From NCBI RefSeq assembly GCF_000611645.1, contig NW_014012807.1, forward strand, positions 1 through 15,238: a stretch of DNA of 15,238 nucleotides, written 5' to 3'. This stretch comes from Monoraphidium neglectum. Taxonomy: Eukaryota > Chlorophyta > Chlorophyceae > Sphaeropleales > Selenastraceae. Shown piece after piece: positions 1-10,400 of this stretch. Within the stretch, counting starts at the first letter, position 1, and each line of letters begins with the position of its first letter. The notes under the pieces were generated by a model. That model saw only the letters and a list, made by a program, of their open reading frames with translations. It searched no databases and was not told where the DNA came from. The position numbers were made by a program, and so were the translations under genes.

Positions 1-1082
1 GGTGAGGCCAGCGCCATGGTGAAGATCAAGGCCCTCCTGTGGAGCAGTGTGGGGTCGTTCCTGTTTGAGGCCTTCAAGTGGGTCTTCCAGTGCAGCGATT
101 ACGGTGAGACCACCCCTCAACCAGACGACGCATGGTGCCTAGCCAAAGCCTATCAAATCAAACACTGGGATTGATGGCGCAGCTACCAGCCGGGTGCGGC
201 TGCTGCCTCCCGGTGTTCCGACGCGGCTCGAGCACACCCGCCAGCAAGGGCGGCTGGCGGTCCAGCCTAGGCTCTGGTCATGCCCCTTCACCTCGCTGCG
301 CCGTTGCCTCACTTGCCAATCAACCCCCGCTGCCAGGCGGCGGCTTCAGCGTGTGGCCGACGTTTGGCGTCAAGGCCCTGAAGTGGACGTGGAATTTCGA
401 CTTCAACCAGGGCTACGTGTGAGTGCAGAGCGCGCATGCCTTGGATTGCAGCCGCTTGCAGTGTGCCCAATGCCAGTCAGGAGAAAAGGGCGCCAATGTC
501 GCCGGCCGGCTCCGCGCGCCTGGCCTCCCGTGGCTCTCATGTTGCCTGCAGCGCTACTCACCTGTATGCACGCATATACATTAACTGGCTTGCCGCCCTA
601 GTGCAGGCTCATCAACGCGCAACGCCATCCCGTAGTTCGCAGTCACTATGACCTCACTGTCGCGATCGCGTCGCCCAAACACGCGCAGCGGGAGCGGCAT
701 GATCTGTCCCCACATCGTCAACTGGAGCATGCTCTTCGGCGCCGTCATCAGCTGGTGAGCGCGGGACTTGCGGGGACGCAGCTTGCACTCTGCCCAAATG
801 TGTTGCACTCGCTTTAAGCTCCCCAGACGCATCGCACTTGCTGATCAACATGATCAACCGCCGAGCACTCTGGGGGGCTTCCATCTGCCTGCCCGTCACC
901 GAGGGGCCCCAGATTGCATGGGCGCGTCTACTGCTCCGCCCGAACCCCTGCTGCCACACGCAGGGGCATTATGTGGCCGCTCATCACCAAGAAGGAAGGC
1001 GACTGGTGAGCGCGCCTGCTAAACTTGGACGTATGGTTTGTCACACATGGCATGCTCTTGCAGCATTCAAACCCGTGCACAT

Positions 1083-1128
<46 letters not shown>

Positions 1129-4100
1129 GCACACACACGCGTGCATGCACTCGCACGCACATTTCAAGGTTCCCGGCCGGCCTCGACAGCCACGACTTCA
1201 AGGGCCTCTTTGGCTACAAGGTGTTCCTCACGATCTCAACAACACTGTGAGCCCTGACCATCGCGGACCAGCAACCTATGGCGGGGCCAGCTGCTCAACT
1301 CTGTGGTTGCTGAGGGCGCTCTTTCATGCTTTGTATGTAATACCACTGAGCGAGCTGCACGCAAAGAAGCTCTGAAGTGTGTGGTTCTTGCATTGCAGCT
1401 GCCATAACATGTGCGCAACGTCATTATCATCATCACCATCATCACCAACATCATCATCATTCGTCCTTCCCCTCCAGGGGCGAGGGCATTTACATGCTTT
1501 TGAAGGTCTTTGTCACAGGTGAGGCGCAGGGGCGTGGGGATTTGTACTCCAGCAGCTGGCGGCGAGCCGTGGCTGCCCTGCTTTGGCTTCCTTTCGCGTA
1601 GCCACCAGCATTGACTGCCACATGACACGCCAAGAGAAGCCCTTGCAAACCAGCTGCGCAGCCATCAGTCCCCTACTGGCCAGTCAACAGGTTTCTCACT
1701 TCAACCCACTCTTGTTGGCTGAGTTCGCCGCCCCTTCCAACGTTGCCCACGACTCCCGGCCGCCGTCGCAGCCGCGCGCGACATCACCGCTCGCTACAGC
1801 CAGGACCGCGCCGCCCGCGCCGCAGCCGCGGAGGGCCTCCCCGGCCCCAGCCGGGACGCGGATGGTGCGCCTGGCGGCAGCGACGGCAGCGGCGCCACCG
1901 CATACCTGAAGGATGGGGTGGTGGACACGGAGGGCGGCGCGTGGCCGGCCAACATTGAGGACTCCCATGAGCTCGACAAGGCCACCCACAAGGAGGGCGG
2001 CCTCCTGGAGTTCAAGTGAGCCGCTGATAGGCCGTGTCAATATAGGCCACGCATCAACATAGCAACAGCTGAGGATGTGAAAGCGACGATGTGATGAGCT
2101 TCAGATCCAATGAAACAGCCTCAGCCGTGTGCGTGATGTCGTTTTACCTTGTTGACCTAGTTAGCCAAGTCAAGCAAGTAGGGACGGGAACAGGCGGTCT
2201 CTTTCCTTCGTCTCCATGCGTTGCTTGCCACAGGCAGGCAAGGGAGGGACGGTGGCACGGACAACCTCGGCTTCACCCCTCCTCCACCCGCTGCTTTACC
2301 CCTGCCAAGCCGACCAATCCGAGATCGGCCCACTCGAGCATCTCCTTCAACCGCCCACTTCCGCCCCTCGACGCCCCCGTCTCACCCTTCAAAACCACGC
2401 GCTCCCCCACTGCGCCAGGGAGACCGCCGCGGAGCGCGAGCTGCGCTCCAACGTCTTCCTCGCCGGCTCTATCCCAGACTGGATCAGCCCCGTTGGCTTC
2501 CTTGTGTTTGCGGCGCTCGCCACAGGCATCATCCCCATCCTCTACCCGCCAGGTGAGGGGAGGCAGCGGTGCAGAGGCTTTCATGAGAGGGCCCTTGAAT
2601 GCGAGCTGGGGAGCCGGTCTGTCGGGGCATGCGAGGGCGGGGTGGGTGGACGCGGCGAGCCGCGCGCTGGGTGTCAAGGGGAGCGGCGTGATCGTGGCCA
2701 CGTCACAGTTTCCTGCTGAGCACGGAGGCGCCATGTGACAGGGATGGCTTGCGGGGCTGCATTTGCCCTTTGAACACATCTGAGTTGTCTGGACGGAGAC
2801 ACCAAATTCGTCTCAACCATCCCACACATTCTTTCATGTGGACCGTCGACAGTCAAGAGGTACTACGTGCTGGTGTCACTCATCCTGGCCCCCCTGCTGG
2901 CCCTTCCCAACTCATACGGTGGGCGGCGCCATTCTGCTAGCCACTCTCATGATGGGCGCACAGGAGCCAGTTTTAGCAACATGACACGCAATCTTAAAGC
3001 TTCGTCTGGGCGTATACAGCCGCTTGCACCGCACGCAGGGCTTCCCTGCAACATTGCCGGTTGCACAACCGCCGCCGCCGTGCGCGGCCTGCCCCCCACA
3101 TTGCTACCAACCCGTATGCCAATCAAAATGCACTTGTCGGCCACACTACATGCGGACGCATTCAATCAAACGCAACAGGCTGCGGCCTGACTGATTGGGA
3201 TAACTGCGCCATGTTTGGGAAGCTCGCACTCTTTGGCATCGCAGGCTGGGCCGGCCACGAGGTGCGTGCGCATGATCAAGGGGGGGACGTGGGCGAGCGT
3301 CTGGTCAGAAGGGCAGGCGGGTGCAAACAGGAATGATGGTGGTTTTCCGGCTCTCCAGTGTCCCTGCCGGTTGTGCATGCAAAAGCCAGGGCGCGGCCGA
3401 ATCCCGCCCACACAATCCGGTCACCAACGCCCAGGCACATACTCGTTCGTCCTCCATTTGCGTTCTTTCTCCCTTTTCGTCACCAGGGCGGCGGCGCCAT
3501 CGCCGGCCTGGGCATCTGCGGGGTCATCCTGTCGTGCACCTCGTCCGCCGCCGTGCTGATGCAGGACTTCAGGTGCGCTGCCGCTTTGACCGCATATGTT
3601 GCTGCTTTGGCCGTGTGGTTAGGCCGCTCCACTATCTATTTATATGACACATACTCTTGTGTTGAGATGCAACAGCATCGCTGAATGGAAACCTCAGTGT
3701 CAACAGTGGTGGAAGATCGCAGAGGCTCTCACGGACACCACGAAGTTGCGCGCGTCTCTGGGACCGGCGCAACACAGCATCCTGCTTTCGCTGCTTGCCG
3801 GAGATCTCTTACTTGACGTCCTGGGCCACGCCATTCTTTTACCGTTTGAAAATCCCCCCCTACAGGACGGGTTACATCACCACATCCAGCCCCCGCGCCA
3901 TGTTTGTGTCCCAGGTGGGGATAAGCGCGCAGCTCGGCCAGGCTGGCGCCACTGCACGCCCCACCAGGGCTTCTGCCTTCAATAAAGGGCTCATGCACCG
4001 CCTGTTCTGCCAAGAAGCTTTGATACCTACCCAGCCCACATTTGCCCACCTCTGCCAACCAAACTTCGCCACCACCCCCTCCACTGACCGACCCCTGCTG

Positions 4101-5569
4101 TGGACCCATCTCCCAGGTCATCGGCGCCCTAATGGGCTGCTTCCTGGCCCCCCTGGCCTTCGAGCTCATCTGGGTCACGGGGCAGGTGGGCTAGCCGCAT
4201 GCAGCAGCCTTGAACACTCGTGCCTGGGGAGGAAAGGGCAGATTCACCCGGGCGCCGCGGACCTCCGCAGCAGGGCTGCGGGCTCTTCGCACACATACTT
4301 GACTGCTGCAAAAAGGTTCAGGTGGCGCGGTCAAAGCTATTCACCGCCAACTCGAAATCCTCCATCTGTTCCCGCACCCGCCACACTGCCACACCGCAGG
4401 TCGGCGTGAAGGGCACGCCCTATGAGAACCCCTTCGCGGACATCTACCGCTCCATGGCGCTGCTGGGCACCCAGGGCTTCGGCTCCCTGCCCCGCTACTG
4501 CCCCGCGCTCATGGGTGTCTTTTTCGTGGCGTCGTTCGCCATATGCGGGCTCAGGGACGCCTTGCCGCGGCGCTACGCCAAGTTCGTGCCCAGCCCGATG
4601 GCCATGGGGTGAGGCGGGGGCCCCTAGAGACGTGGGCGTGCGTGTGCTCGCAAGCGCTGAGCAGCTAGGGGTGCGGGTGGTCGATAGGGAGGTGCTGCTG
4701 TGTCGGCAGGGGCTAGTCGTGCCGGCGCGGGCGCGGCGTGCGGCGGAGATCAGAGGGCGTGTGACTTGAGGTCCCCAAAGCCCCTGCGGCGCAGCGGTGC
4801 CGCCACCTCGGCTTGCGAGCTCCAGCCCACCGCGCTCTCCAATCGTCCATGCCTCTTCCCCTGCCCTCCAACATGTCATGTGTGTCGCGGCCTGCAGCAT
4901 CCCATTCTACATAGGTGGGCGCCCCGGTTTCTCCCCCACGACCCGCTGCATTGCGCGGTCCCCCGCGCCACGCGTCATTCGTGTCCCCCCGCTGCCACTC
5001 TCTCAGGCCAGCTGTCATGCTCCTTTGATGCCCGCACCTGGCCCAGCGCCCCCTGCCCGCTTTTAAACCTGCCATTCTGGCCCCCCTTGCCCCTTCCTCA
5101 CTCGCCAATGCCATCCTCTCTTTGACCCTTCCATTTCACATTCCTCGCCATCAGGCGCCAACAATGCCCTTGACTTCTGGGCGGGCAGCCTCATCACCCA
5201 CTTCTGGACCTGGGCCTCTCCCAGCACCGCCGACGAGCTGCCCATGGTGGTGGGCGCGGGGCTGCTGGTCGGCAGCGGCGTATTTGCCGTCCCCTCGGCC
5301 ATCCTCGCGATCGCAAACGTCAGCCCACCGGTGAGGGGCCACGTGCTGCTTCGGAGTAGGGGTTACGGGGGTGCACCATGGAGCGGGCTTGGGCTGGAGC
5401 AGAGCGCATGTCGTGCAAAGCCTGCAACGTGGAATCCGGGCGGAAGGGAATTGGCAACGCTGCAATTGCGCGATGTTTGCAACTAAACTTGCTGCTATTT
5501 AAACCAGGACTTGCTGGCCAATCAGCGCTGACAACTCCTCTACCGAGCGTGCACATGCACATGCGTGCG

Positions 5570-5616
<47 letters not shown>

Positions 5617-5668
5617 ACACGCGCAGATCTGCATGTCTTTCAAGGAGGGTGCATCACCTTCGTCTTGA
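1..5668 (+). CDS. YSL: YSL-type metal-chelate transporter (OPT family), 3' part
   Basis: Multi-pass membrane carrier of the yellow-stripe-like branch of the oligopeptide transporter family; plant members co-transport metal-nicotianamine or metal-phytosiderophore complexes with protons. Exons: 1-103, 337-418, 689-754, 964-1005, 1169-1246, 1478-1518, 1772-2015, 2419-2552, 2853-2918, 3179-3261, 3487-3572, 3866-3914, 4117-4185, 4400-4608, 4898-4914, 5155-5330, 5627-5668. They join in frame to 528 residues plus TGA, and every intron is GT-AG. Family blocks appear in the expected order: WPTFGVKAL, MICPHIVNWSMLFGAVISW, GIMWPL, GYKVFLTIS, VKRYYVLVSLILAP, NSYGCGLTDWD, AVLMQDFR, TGYITTSSPRAMFVSQ, MGCFLAPLAF, FVPSPMAMGIPFYIGA and VFAVPSAILAI. 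Plant YSLs are about 650-720 residues, so roughly the first 150-200 are outside the window. Exon 7 (about residues 138-219) is a hydrophilic, Ala/Gly/Asp-rich loop and is the least certain part. The substrate is inferred from family only; a broader OPT role is possible. Confidence 0.9.
1075..1150 (+). repeat. Alternating purine-pyrimidine tract with (CA)n core, YSL intron 4
   Basis: A pure CA run occupies about 1086-1126. It is flanked by GTGCACATGCG on the left and by GCGC, a second short CA run and GCGTGCATGCAC on the right. The strict purine-pyrimidine alternation is unbroken for 76 bases. The tract lies in the intron at 1006-1168 and ends 18 bases before the acceptor of the next exon. Confidence 0.97.
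1421..1461 (+). repeat. (CAT)n-type trinucleotide tract in YSL intron 5
   Basis: Imperfect repeats of CAT/CAC triplets lie in the intron at 1247-1477 and end shortly before its pyrimidine-rich 3' end (TTCGTCCTTCCCCTCCAG). Read as protein in one frame the tract gives a histidine run, but it is intronic. Confidence 0.9.
1772..2015 (+). other. YSL exon 7, hydrophilic loop exon
   Basis: This exon joins the segment ending LLKVFVT to the segment starting ETAAERELRSNVF. It is the longest exon of the gene and the only one without a recognisable family block. It encodes charged, Ala/Gly-rich sequence without a membrane segment (for example DITARYSQDRAA near its start and KATHKEGGLLEF near its end). 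In plant YSLs the matching region is a cytosolic loop of variable length. The frame was chosen because it is the only one that connects both neighbours, entering in phase 1 after GTCGCAG and leaving in phase 2 before GTGAGC. Confidence 0.7.
4898..4914 (+). other. 17-base micro-exon of the YSL gene
   Basis: Only 17 bases lie between the acceptor CCTGCAG and the donor GTGGGC. They encode the core of the conserved GIPFYIG block (residues about 451-457), with split glycine codons at both ends. Skipping it would shift the frame, because 17 is not a multiple of three. Its identity rests on the family: MAMGIPFYIGA is a conserved stretch in plant YSLs and is rebuilt only by including this exon. Confidence 0.8.
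5547..5625 (+). repeat. Alternating purine-pyrimidine tract with (CA)n core, last YSL intron
   Basis: Purine-pyrimidine alternation is unbroken for 79 bases. It comprises GCGTGCACATGCACATGCG, a CG-rich stretch, a pure CA run at about 5580-5606, and mixed GCAC repeats. Its last base is the A of the acceptor AG at 5625-5626. The final intron (5331-5626) therefore has no ordinary pyrimidine tract next to its 3' splice site. Confidence 0.97.
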
Positions 5669-7443
5669 TCAACTGCCAAGCACCTTGTTCTCAAAACCGA
5701 AGACCGCCGAGAGGCCCGGTCCGATCGACCTTTGCCCAGGGCCAGCGCACCGCTTGATGGTGCCGGCCCACCTGAACGACGGCGACTGCGTGCGAGATTG
5801 ACATTTGCTGCTGCCGAGGGGACCCCATGCCAAGCGGTGCGCCGTCAGCGCGGGCCTGCCAGTGCCGGCCAAATTGGTGCCATCCACTATTCTGGAACGC
5901 GCTGCTGGTCCACACTCTGGGTGAGCTTCCCTCAAGCACGCACAGGTATTCCCTTAGGAACTCTCGTGATAATTGTATCAACCGATCCACTGGCCTGGGC
6001 CAGTCGTCTGCTTGTACTCACCCGCGAGATGTACACTACTGCAAGCTGCGCTCCTAGTGAGGAGTACCACTCGAGCCGGCCAGGCTCAAGGTGTTTACAA
6101 ACTTGTGCCGGCTTGCCGCGTCCCCCACCGGCCTTCGGTCCCACACAGCCAAAGTCGGGCAGTATTGTTTGTGGCAGGTCATGTGCAGTTGACCGCTTTC
6201 TTGCCTTGTCAGCACACGTTGCGAACAGCAGACCGGCACATGCGTATTGTGTGCAGCATGCTGGCACATCGACATCGCGGCGATGAGGCAAGATGTATGC
6301 TGCGTTGCGCTGCAACTGTCAAAAGTGCATGTACGTCCGTGTTACGCCCCATTCGGCAAGTGTATCTCCCTCTGTGACAACGGGCGAAGCCGCAACGAAA
6401 ATTGTCAGCTGCATCCCAGCTAAACCGTCTGGTTGTGGCCCCGCAAGACCAGCCCAAAAAGCTCGGTCACAGATCAAGACCTCGCCAGCCTCCTTTCCAG
6501 GTGCATCCAGCTGCCAGCACACACCTCATCGGCTCGCCCGACCTTGCGTAATTCCACACCCCTGCGCTCACTTGCATGCAGCGGCTGCCGCCACGACTTG
6601 GCCCTTGCTGCTTAGGCTGGCTGTGATAATGTGATGCATATCCTCGGATGAGCTGGTCAGCGTCATCGAAACGCTTTCAGGCCATCCGCAGCTTGGGCCG
6701 TGCGCCCCCTTACTTGTTACGGTTCTAGTTGGCCTGCCTGTTCCTGGCCCTGTGGGGCCAGATGAACTCAGATCAGACGCACCAAGGAGGGTGCATGTCA
6801 GCATAAACGTAACATACACGGAGGAAACATACGGCCCAGAAATATGGGCAGCCAAAGAAGCAGCCATGTGGGTGTGAAATTGGGGGAACCTCACAAAGGA
6901 AAGCCGGCCCGACTTGCACACCAGGTGTGTGCGACTTGGATAGCGGACCAGCACTGAGATAGGCCGCAGAGTTTAGAGGCATGAGCGAGCAACGGTGACA
7001 AATGTATTGAGCGTGACCACACAAACTGCCATTTGTTGGGGCTTTGAAATTGAAAAGTACTTGGTGGTAGCCAGCAGGTGGTGGTGACACGGTGTTACTG
7101 TACCGGGTCTGGGCCACAGCGCCATCCGCATACAACCCCAGCCAGCAGGGGCGATGCAGGCTGCTTGGTGGTGTGGTCAGGAAGGGGAGCGGTAGAAGCA
7201 AGCTGCGCGGTGTGATGCGTCTTTTAGTGCGGCGCGAAGCGCCTGCGGAAAGGCCCTCAGTCAGCAGTGGCCGGGCGTCACCCACCGCACCTCGCGTCAT
7301 CACCTCTCCAACCCCACTTCACCAGTAAAATTTCAGTTGACGTTTGATAGCGTGGACAGCGCCCTTGCGCGTTTGCAGCTGGCCGATTGCATCCACTCAA
7401 GCTCCACAAGCAAATCCGAGGCCTTTCCCGCACGAACCGCCAG
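5669..7443. other. Intergenic: YSL 3' UTR and upstream region of the hydrolase gene
   Basis: About 1.8 kb without a recognisable gene on either strand. Open frames here show no family motif and no pattern of in-frame blocks bounded by splice sites. It should hold the YSL 3' UTR and the hydrolase promoter. I found no TGTAA on the plus strand, so the end of the YSL transcript is not marked by the canonical green-algal signal. A short perfect hairpin (ACTGGCC, 2-base loop, GGCCAGT) lies at 5989-6004. A TGACGT element, the core of many bZIP sites, lies at 7338-7343, about 100 bases before the hydrolase start codon; it could be chance. Confidence 0.6.
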
Positions 7444-10400
7444 ATGCTTTTTAGCAACTTGAGGTCCAAGTTGGGATGTGCGCGGCAGGGACGCGCAGGC
7501 AGTGATGGGCACGGAATGCCAGGCGGGCGGTGCACTGCAAGCGCAGCCGTGGGGCGCCGCGGCGTGATGTCCCTTGTGGCCGGCACGGCTGCAGCTGCGG
7601 CGACGGCAGGGCTGCATGTGCCACATGCAGCTGCGGCGGTGAGTGTGTTGGTGTGGAACCGAACAAGCTATGAGCAAACCGCGGCCGCCTCGCAAGTGTG
7701 GACTGCGCCCCAGCAGGCTCCTCAGCACTGCATGCATGCGAGCTCTAAGCCCAGCTGGCGCACCCCTCCACCATGCATTCAGCGGATCCCCCGCACACTT
7801 TGCATGCATGCCGCTGCCACGGCCTCACCACCCGGTTTCGTTGCACGTCAAAATTGCTGCAGCTCCTGGCAGCTGAGGCAGTCCTGCATGCCTCCTGCCC
7901 CCGCACGCGCAGCAGCCGGCGCGCCGCCTGCCAGCCGCCCAGCCATGCCAGTAGTAGTCCCCTACTAAATCCCCGACCCACACGCATGGAAAACCCAGGA
8001 GCTGCAGTACGAGGTGGACAAGGCCACAGGGCTGCAGAGGGTGAAGTACACACCAGAGGGCTGGCAGTACTGGACATGGCGGGACAGGTGGGTCCCTAGA
8101 GTTTCCAGGGCCAAGGATAGGAGCGATTCTAAGCAATCCAGACGGGCGCCGCCTGGTGCATGCTTTATAGAGACTGCGAGGGGCACGCATGCGCGCCATG
8201 GCGGGAGGGGACAGACATTCAGCTTTTGCCGGCCGTCGTCTGACCTGCACTCGCGCGGCACTCGTCGTCGCTGGGCGCGATTTGACAGGCGCGTGCACTA
8301 CATCGAAGCAGGTGCCAACAACACGGTGCGTGCATGACGTGCATCCGGCGCGGGCAGCTGCTGGAACAAGGAGGCGGCCATTGTCCGTCACCGGGCTGCC
8401 CCTCTCCTGGGGAGCAACCTGAGCATCGCCTTTGCATGTGGTTTTGGTTTGCAGCGCACGAGCATGCACGTGCTCTCAAGCAGGCTCTCATGCATGCAAC
8501 TGCATGCACACGCATGAATATGCTCTGCACAGGGCGTTCCTGTCGTCCTCGTGCACGGCTATGGGGCCAGCGCCTACCACTGGCGCTACCAGATCCCAGC
8601 CCTGGAGGCGGCCGGCCACAGGGTCTACGCGGGTGAGCTGCCCGGAGCTTGTGGGTGGCGGTGATCGTGGCAGTCACTCTACCCCAGAGCAAGGCGGGCG
8701 GCAGCGGGCTGCTTCAGCGTGTGGCGAGCTGGCGCAGGATGGCAGCCCGTGCAGCTGCGGCCGCGCGCGCCGCCTTGCGCATGGCTCATCTCACCGACCT
8801 GCTGCCCTTCCCTTGTGCCGTCGCGCACACCCTCCCAAGTCTGCCTGCTGGGCTTTGGCTACAGCGAAAAGGCGATTACCGAATACTCCAGCGGCGGCCT
8901 GTGGGCCGACCAGCTGCGCGACTTCATCACAGAGGTGGGGAGGCCCGGGCCGTGTGTGCGCCACGCAGGGGCGCGGCATCGGCTGATGGGGCCGAGACGT
9001 GGCTGGCAAGGCATGGTGCAGCGCTGCTCAAAGCTGCTTATTTTTGTGGTACGTAGAATTGAGCAGAAGCGGTCCAGCATAGGTTTGTGTGCGCCATCTT
9101 TTGCACTTTGAGCAAACCTGACAGGCAACGTCCACATGCGCAGGTCGTTGCCCGGCCGCAGTGCAGCGCCCCAGACGGCGCGCCTGCAGACGCGGAGGCG
9201 CCCCAGGGCCCCGAGGCGGTGGTGCTGGCGGGTAACAGCTTAGGGGGCTACGCCAGCCTGGTGGCGGCGGCGCGGCACCCCGAGCTGGTCAGGGGCCTCA
9301 TGCTGCTCAACAGCGCAGGTGTGGCGGTCGCTCCGCACGCCCTGGGTGGTTGCAGCCCCCGATAACAAGGGTGCTCAGCAGGTCACCAGGGTGACACGGC
9401 GGTCCTGCAGGTTTCGCAGGGGGATGGCGACGTCTTTGATCAAAATGGCTCCGTCTACAGCAAGCGGACACCCAAGTCATGAGCTGGTCCTGCACCCACA
9501 CCCATGCAGGCCCGATGAAGGAGGATCTGGAGGACGACCCATCCCTCGACGACGTCCCCGGGCCCGTGGGCCTCGGCCCCTGGTGGCGGCCGCTTGTGGA
9601 CGCGTTCGCTGAAGTGGGCAAGCGGGCCGTGCTGTGGGTCGCGTTCCAGAGGGCGCGGCAGCCGGAGAGGATCAAGGAGGGTGAGCGGGGGTGGGCGCGC
9701 AGGACTCAGGTCCGCAAACGCAAATTCACACCTGAGAGGGGACACACAGGCGCACAGTTGGCAGAGCCGACTGCATCTGCACCTCCGATCATGGGCCACC
9801 TCCCCCCTGGAAAATTCAATCGAAAAACCCCAAGCTTTCAGAGTAGCCCTTTGAAACATCACCGTGCCCTGCACTGGCCGGACTTGAACCTCTTCTTGGG
9901 CCCTGCTCCCCCCTGCATGCCTCCCCCTCTCCGCCAGTCCTGGCCATGGTTTATTCCAACGAGAGCTCTGTGGATGAGGACCTGGTGGAGTCAATCAGGT
10001 GCGGCCGCGAGGGGGTTGCAAATCGTGTGAGGGTGCGTGATTGCTTTTTGGGGGGGGGGGGGTGAACGGCACAAGCAATTGTCTGCTGCATGTGTGTGTA
10101 AAAGCAACGGCCCTGGGACCCCCATGACGACGGTAGAAGCGCGGCATAAGGCGGTGTCACGTGGTCAGTTGCGAGGACCACAAAGTGGCGGCGGCGGGGC
10201 GGCCCAGCGCCCTTGCATTTGGCCGCTGCCAACCCCTCAGCGCCGAGGGCCCCCCTGCACCACCACCGCACCTGCCACCCCGCCACCCTTAGGGTCCCAG
10301 CGACCGACCCCAACGCAGCTGAGGTGTTCTACCGCATCAACAGCAGCAAGGGCGGCGGCGCCCCGCCCTCGGTCAACGCGCTGATGAGGAAGCTGCGCGC

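Noticed and set aside
1025..1375. His/Thr-repeat open frames over the CA tracts (also around 5565-5668)
   Set aside because: They are translations of intronic dinucleotide repeats.
1377..1601. Histidine-rich open frame that might be a metal-binding peptide next to a metal transporter
   Set aside because: The histidine run is a CAT repeat inside the intron at 1247-1477; exon 6 of the transporter uses another frame.
4337..4900. Minus-strand open frame of 187 codons
   Set aside because: It lies opposite the YSL exon at 4400-4608, is Arg/Ala/Gly-rich and shows no family motif; a shadow caused by high GC.
5641..5654. 14-base word CAAGGAGGGTGCAT repeated at 6783-6796
   Set aside because: Flanks do not match; too short to call a duplication.
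5732..6286. Plus-strand open frame of 184 codons just after the YSL stop
   Set aside because: It has no in-frame link to the YSL exons and no family signal; more likely 3' UTR.
6574..6587. 14-base word GCATGCAGCGGCTG repeated at 14439-14452
   Set aside because: It overlaps the common GCATGC word and the flanks differ; probably composition bias.
6773..7303. Minus-strand open frame of 176 codons in the gene-free interval
   Set aside because: No recognisable motif, erratic Cys/His/Pro composition and no splice-bounded neighbours in frame.
9880..9890. GGTTCAAGTCC on the minus strand, like a tRNA B box
   Set aside because: The flanking bases do not form the 5-base T stem, and the place is a hydrolase intron near an acceptor. 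No other tRNA arms were seen.
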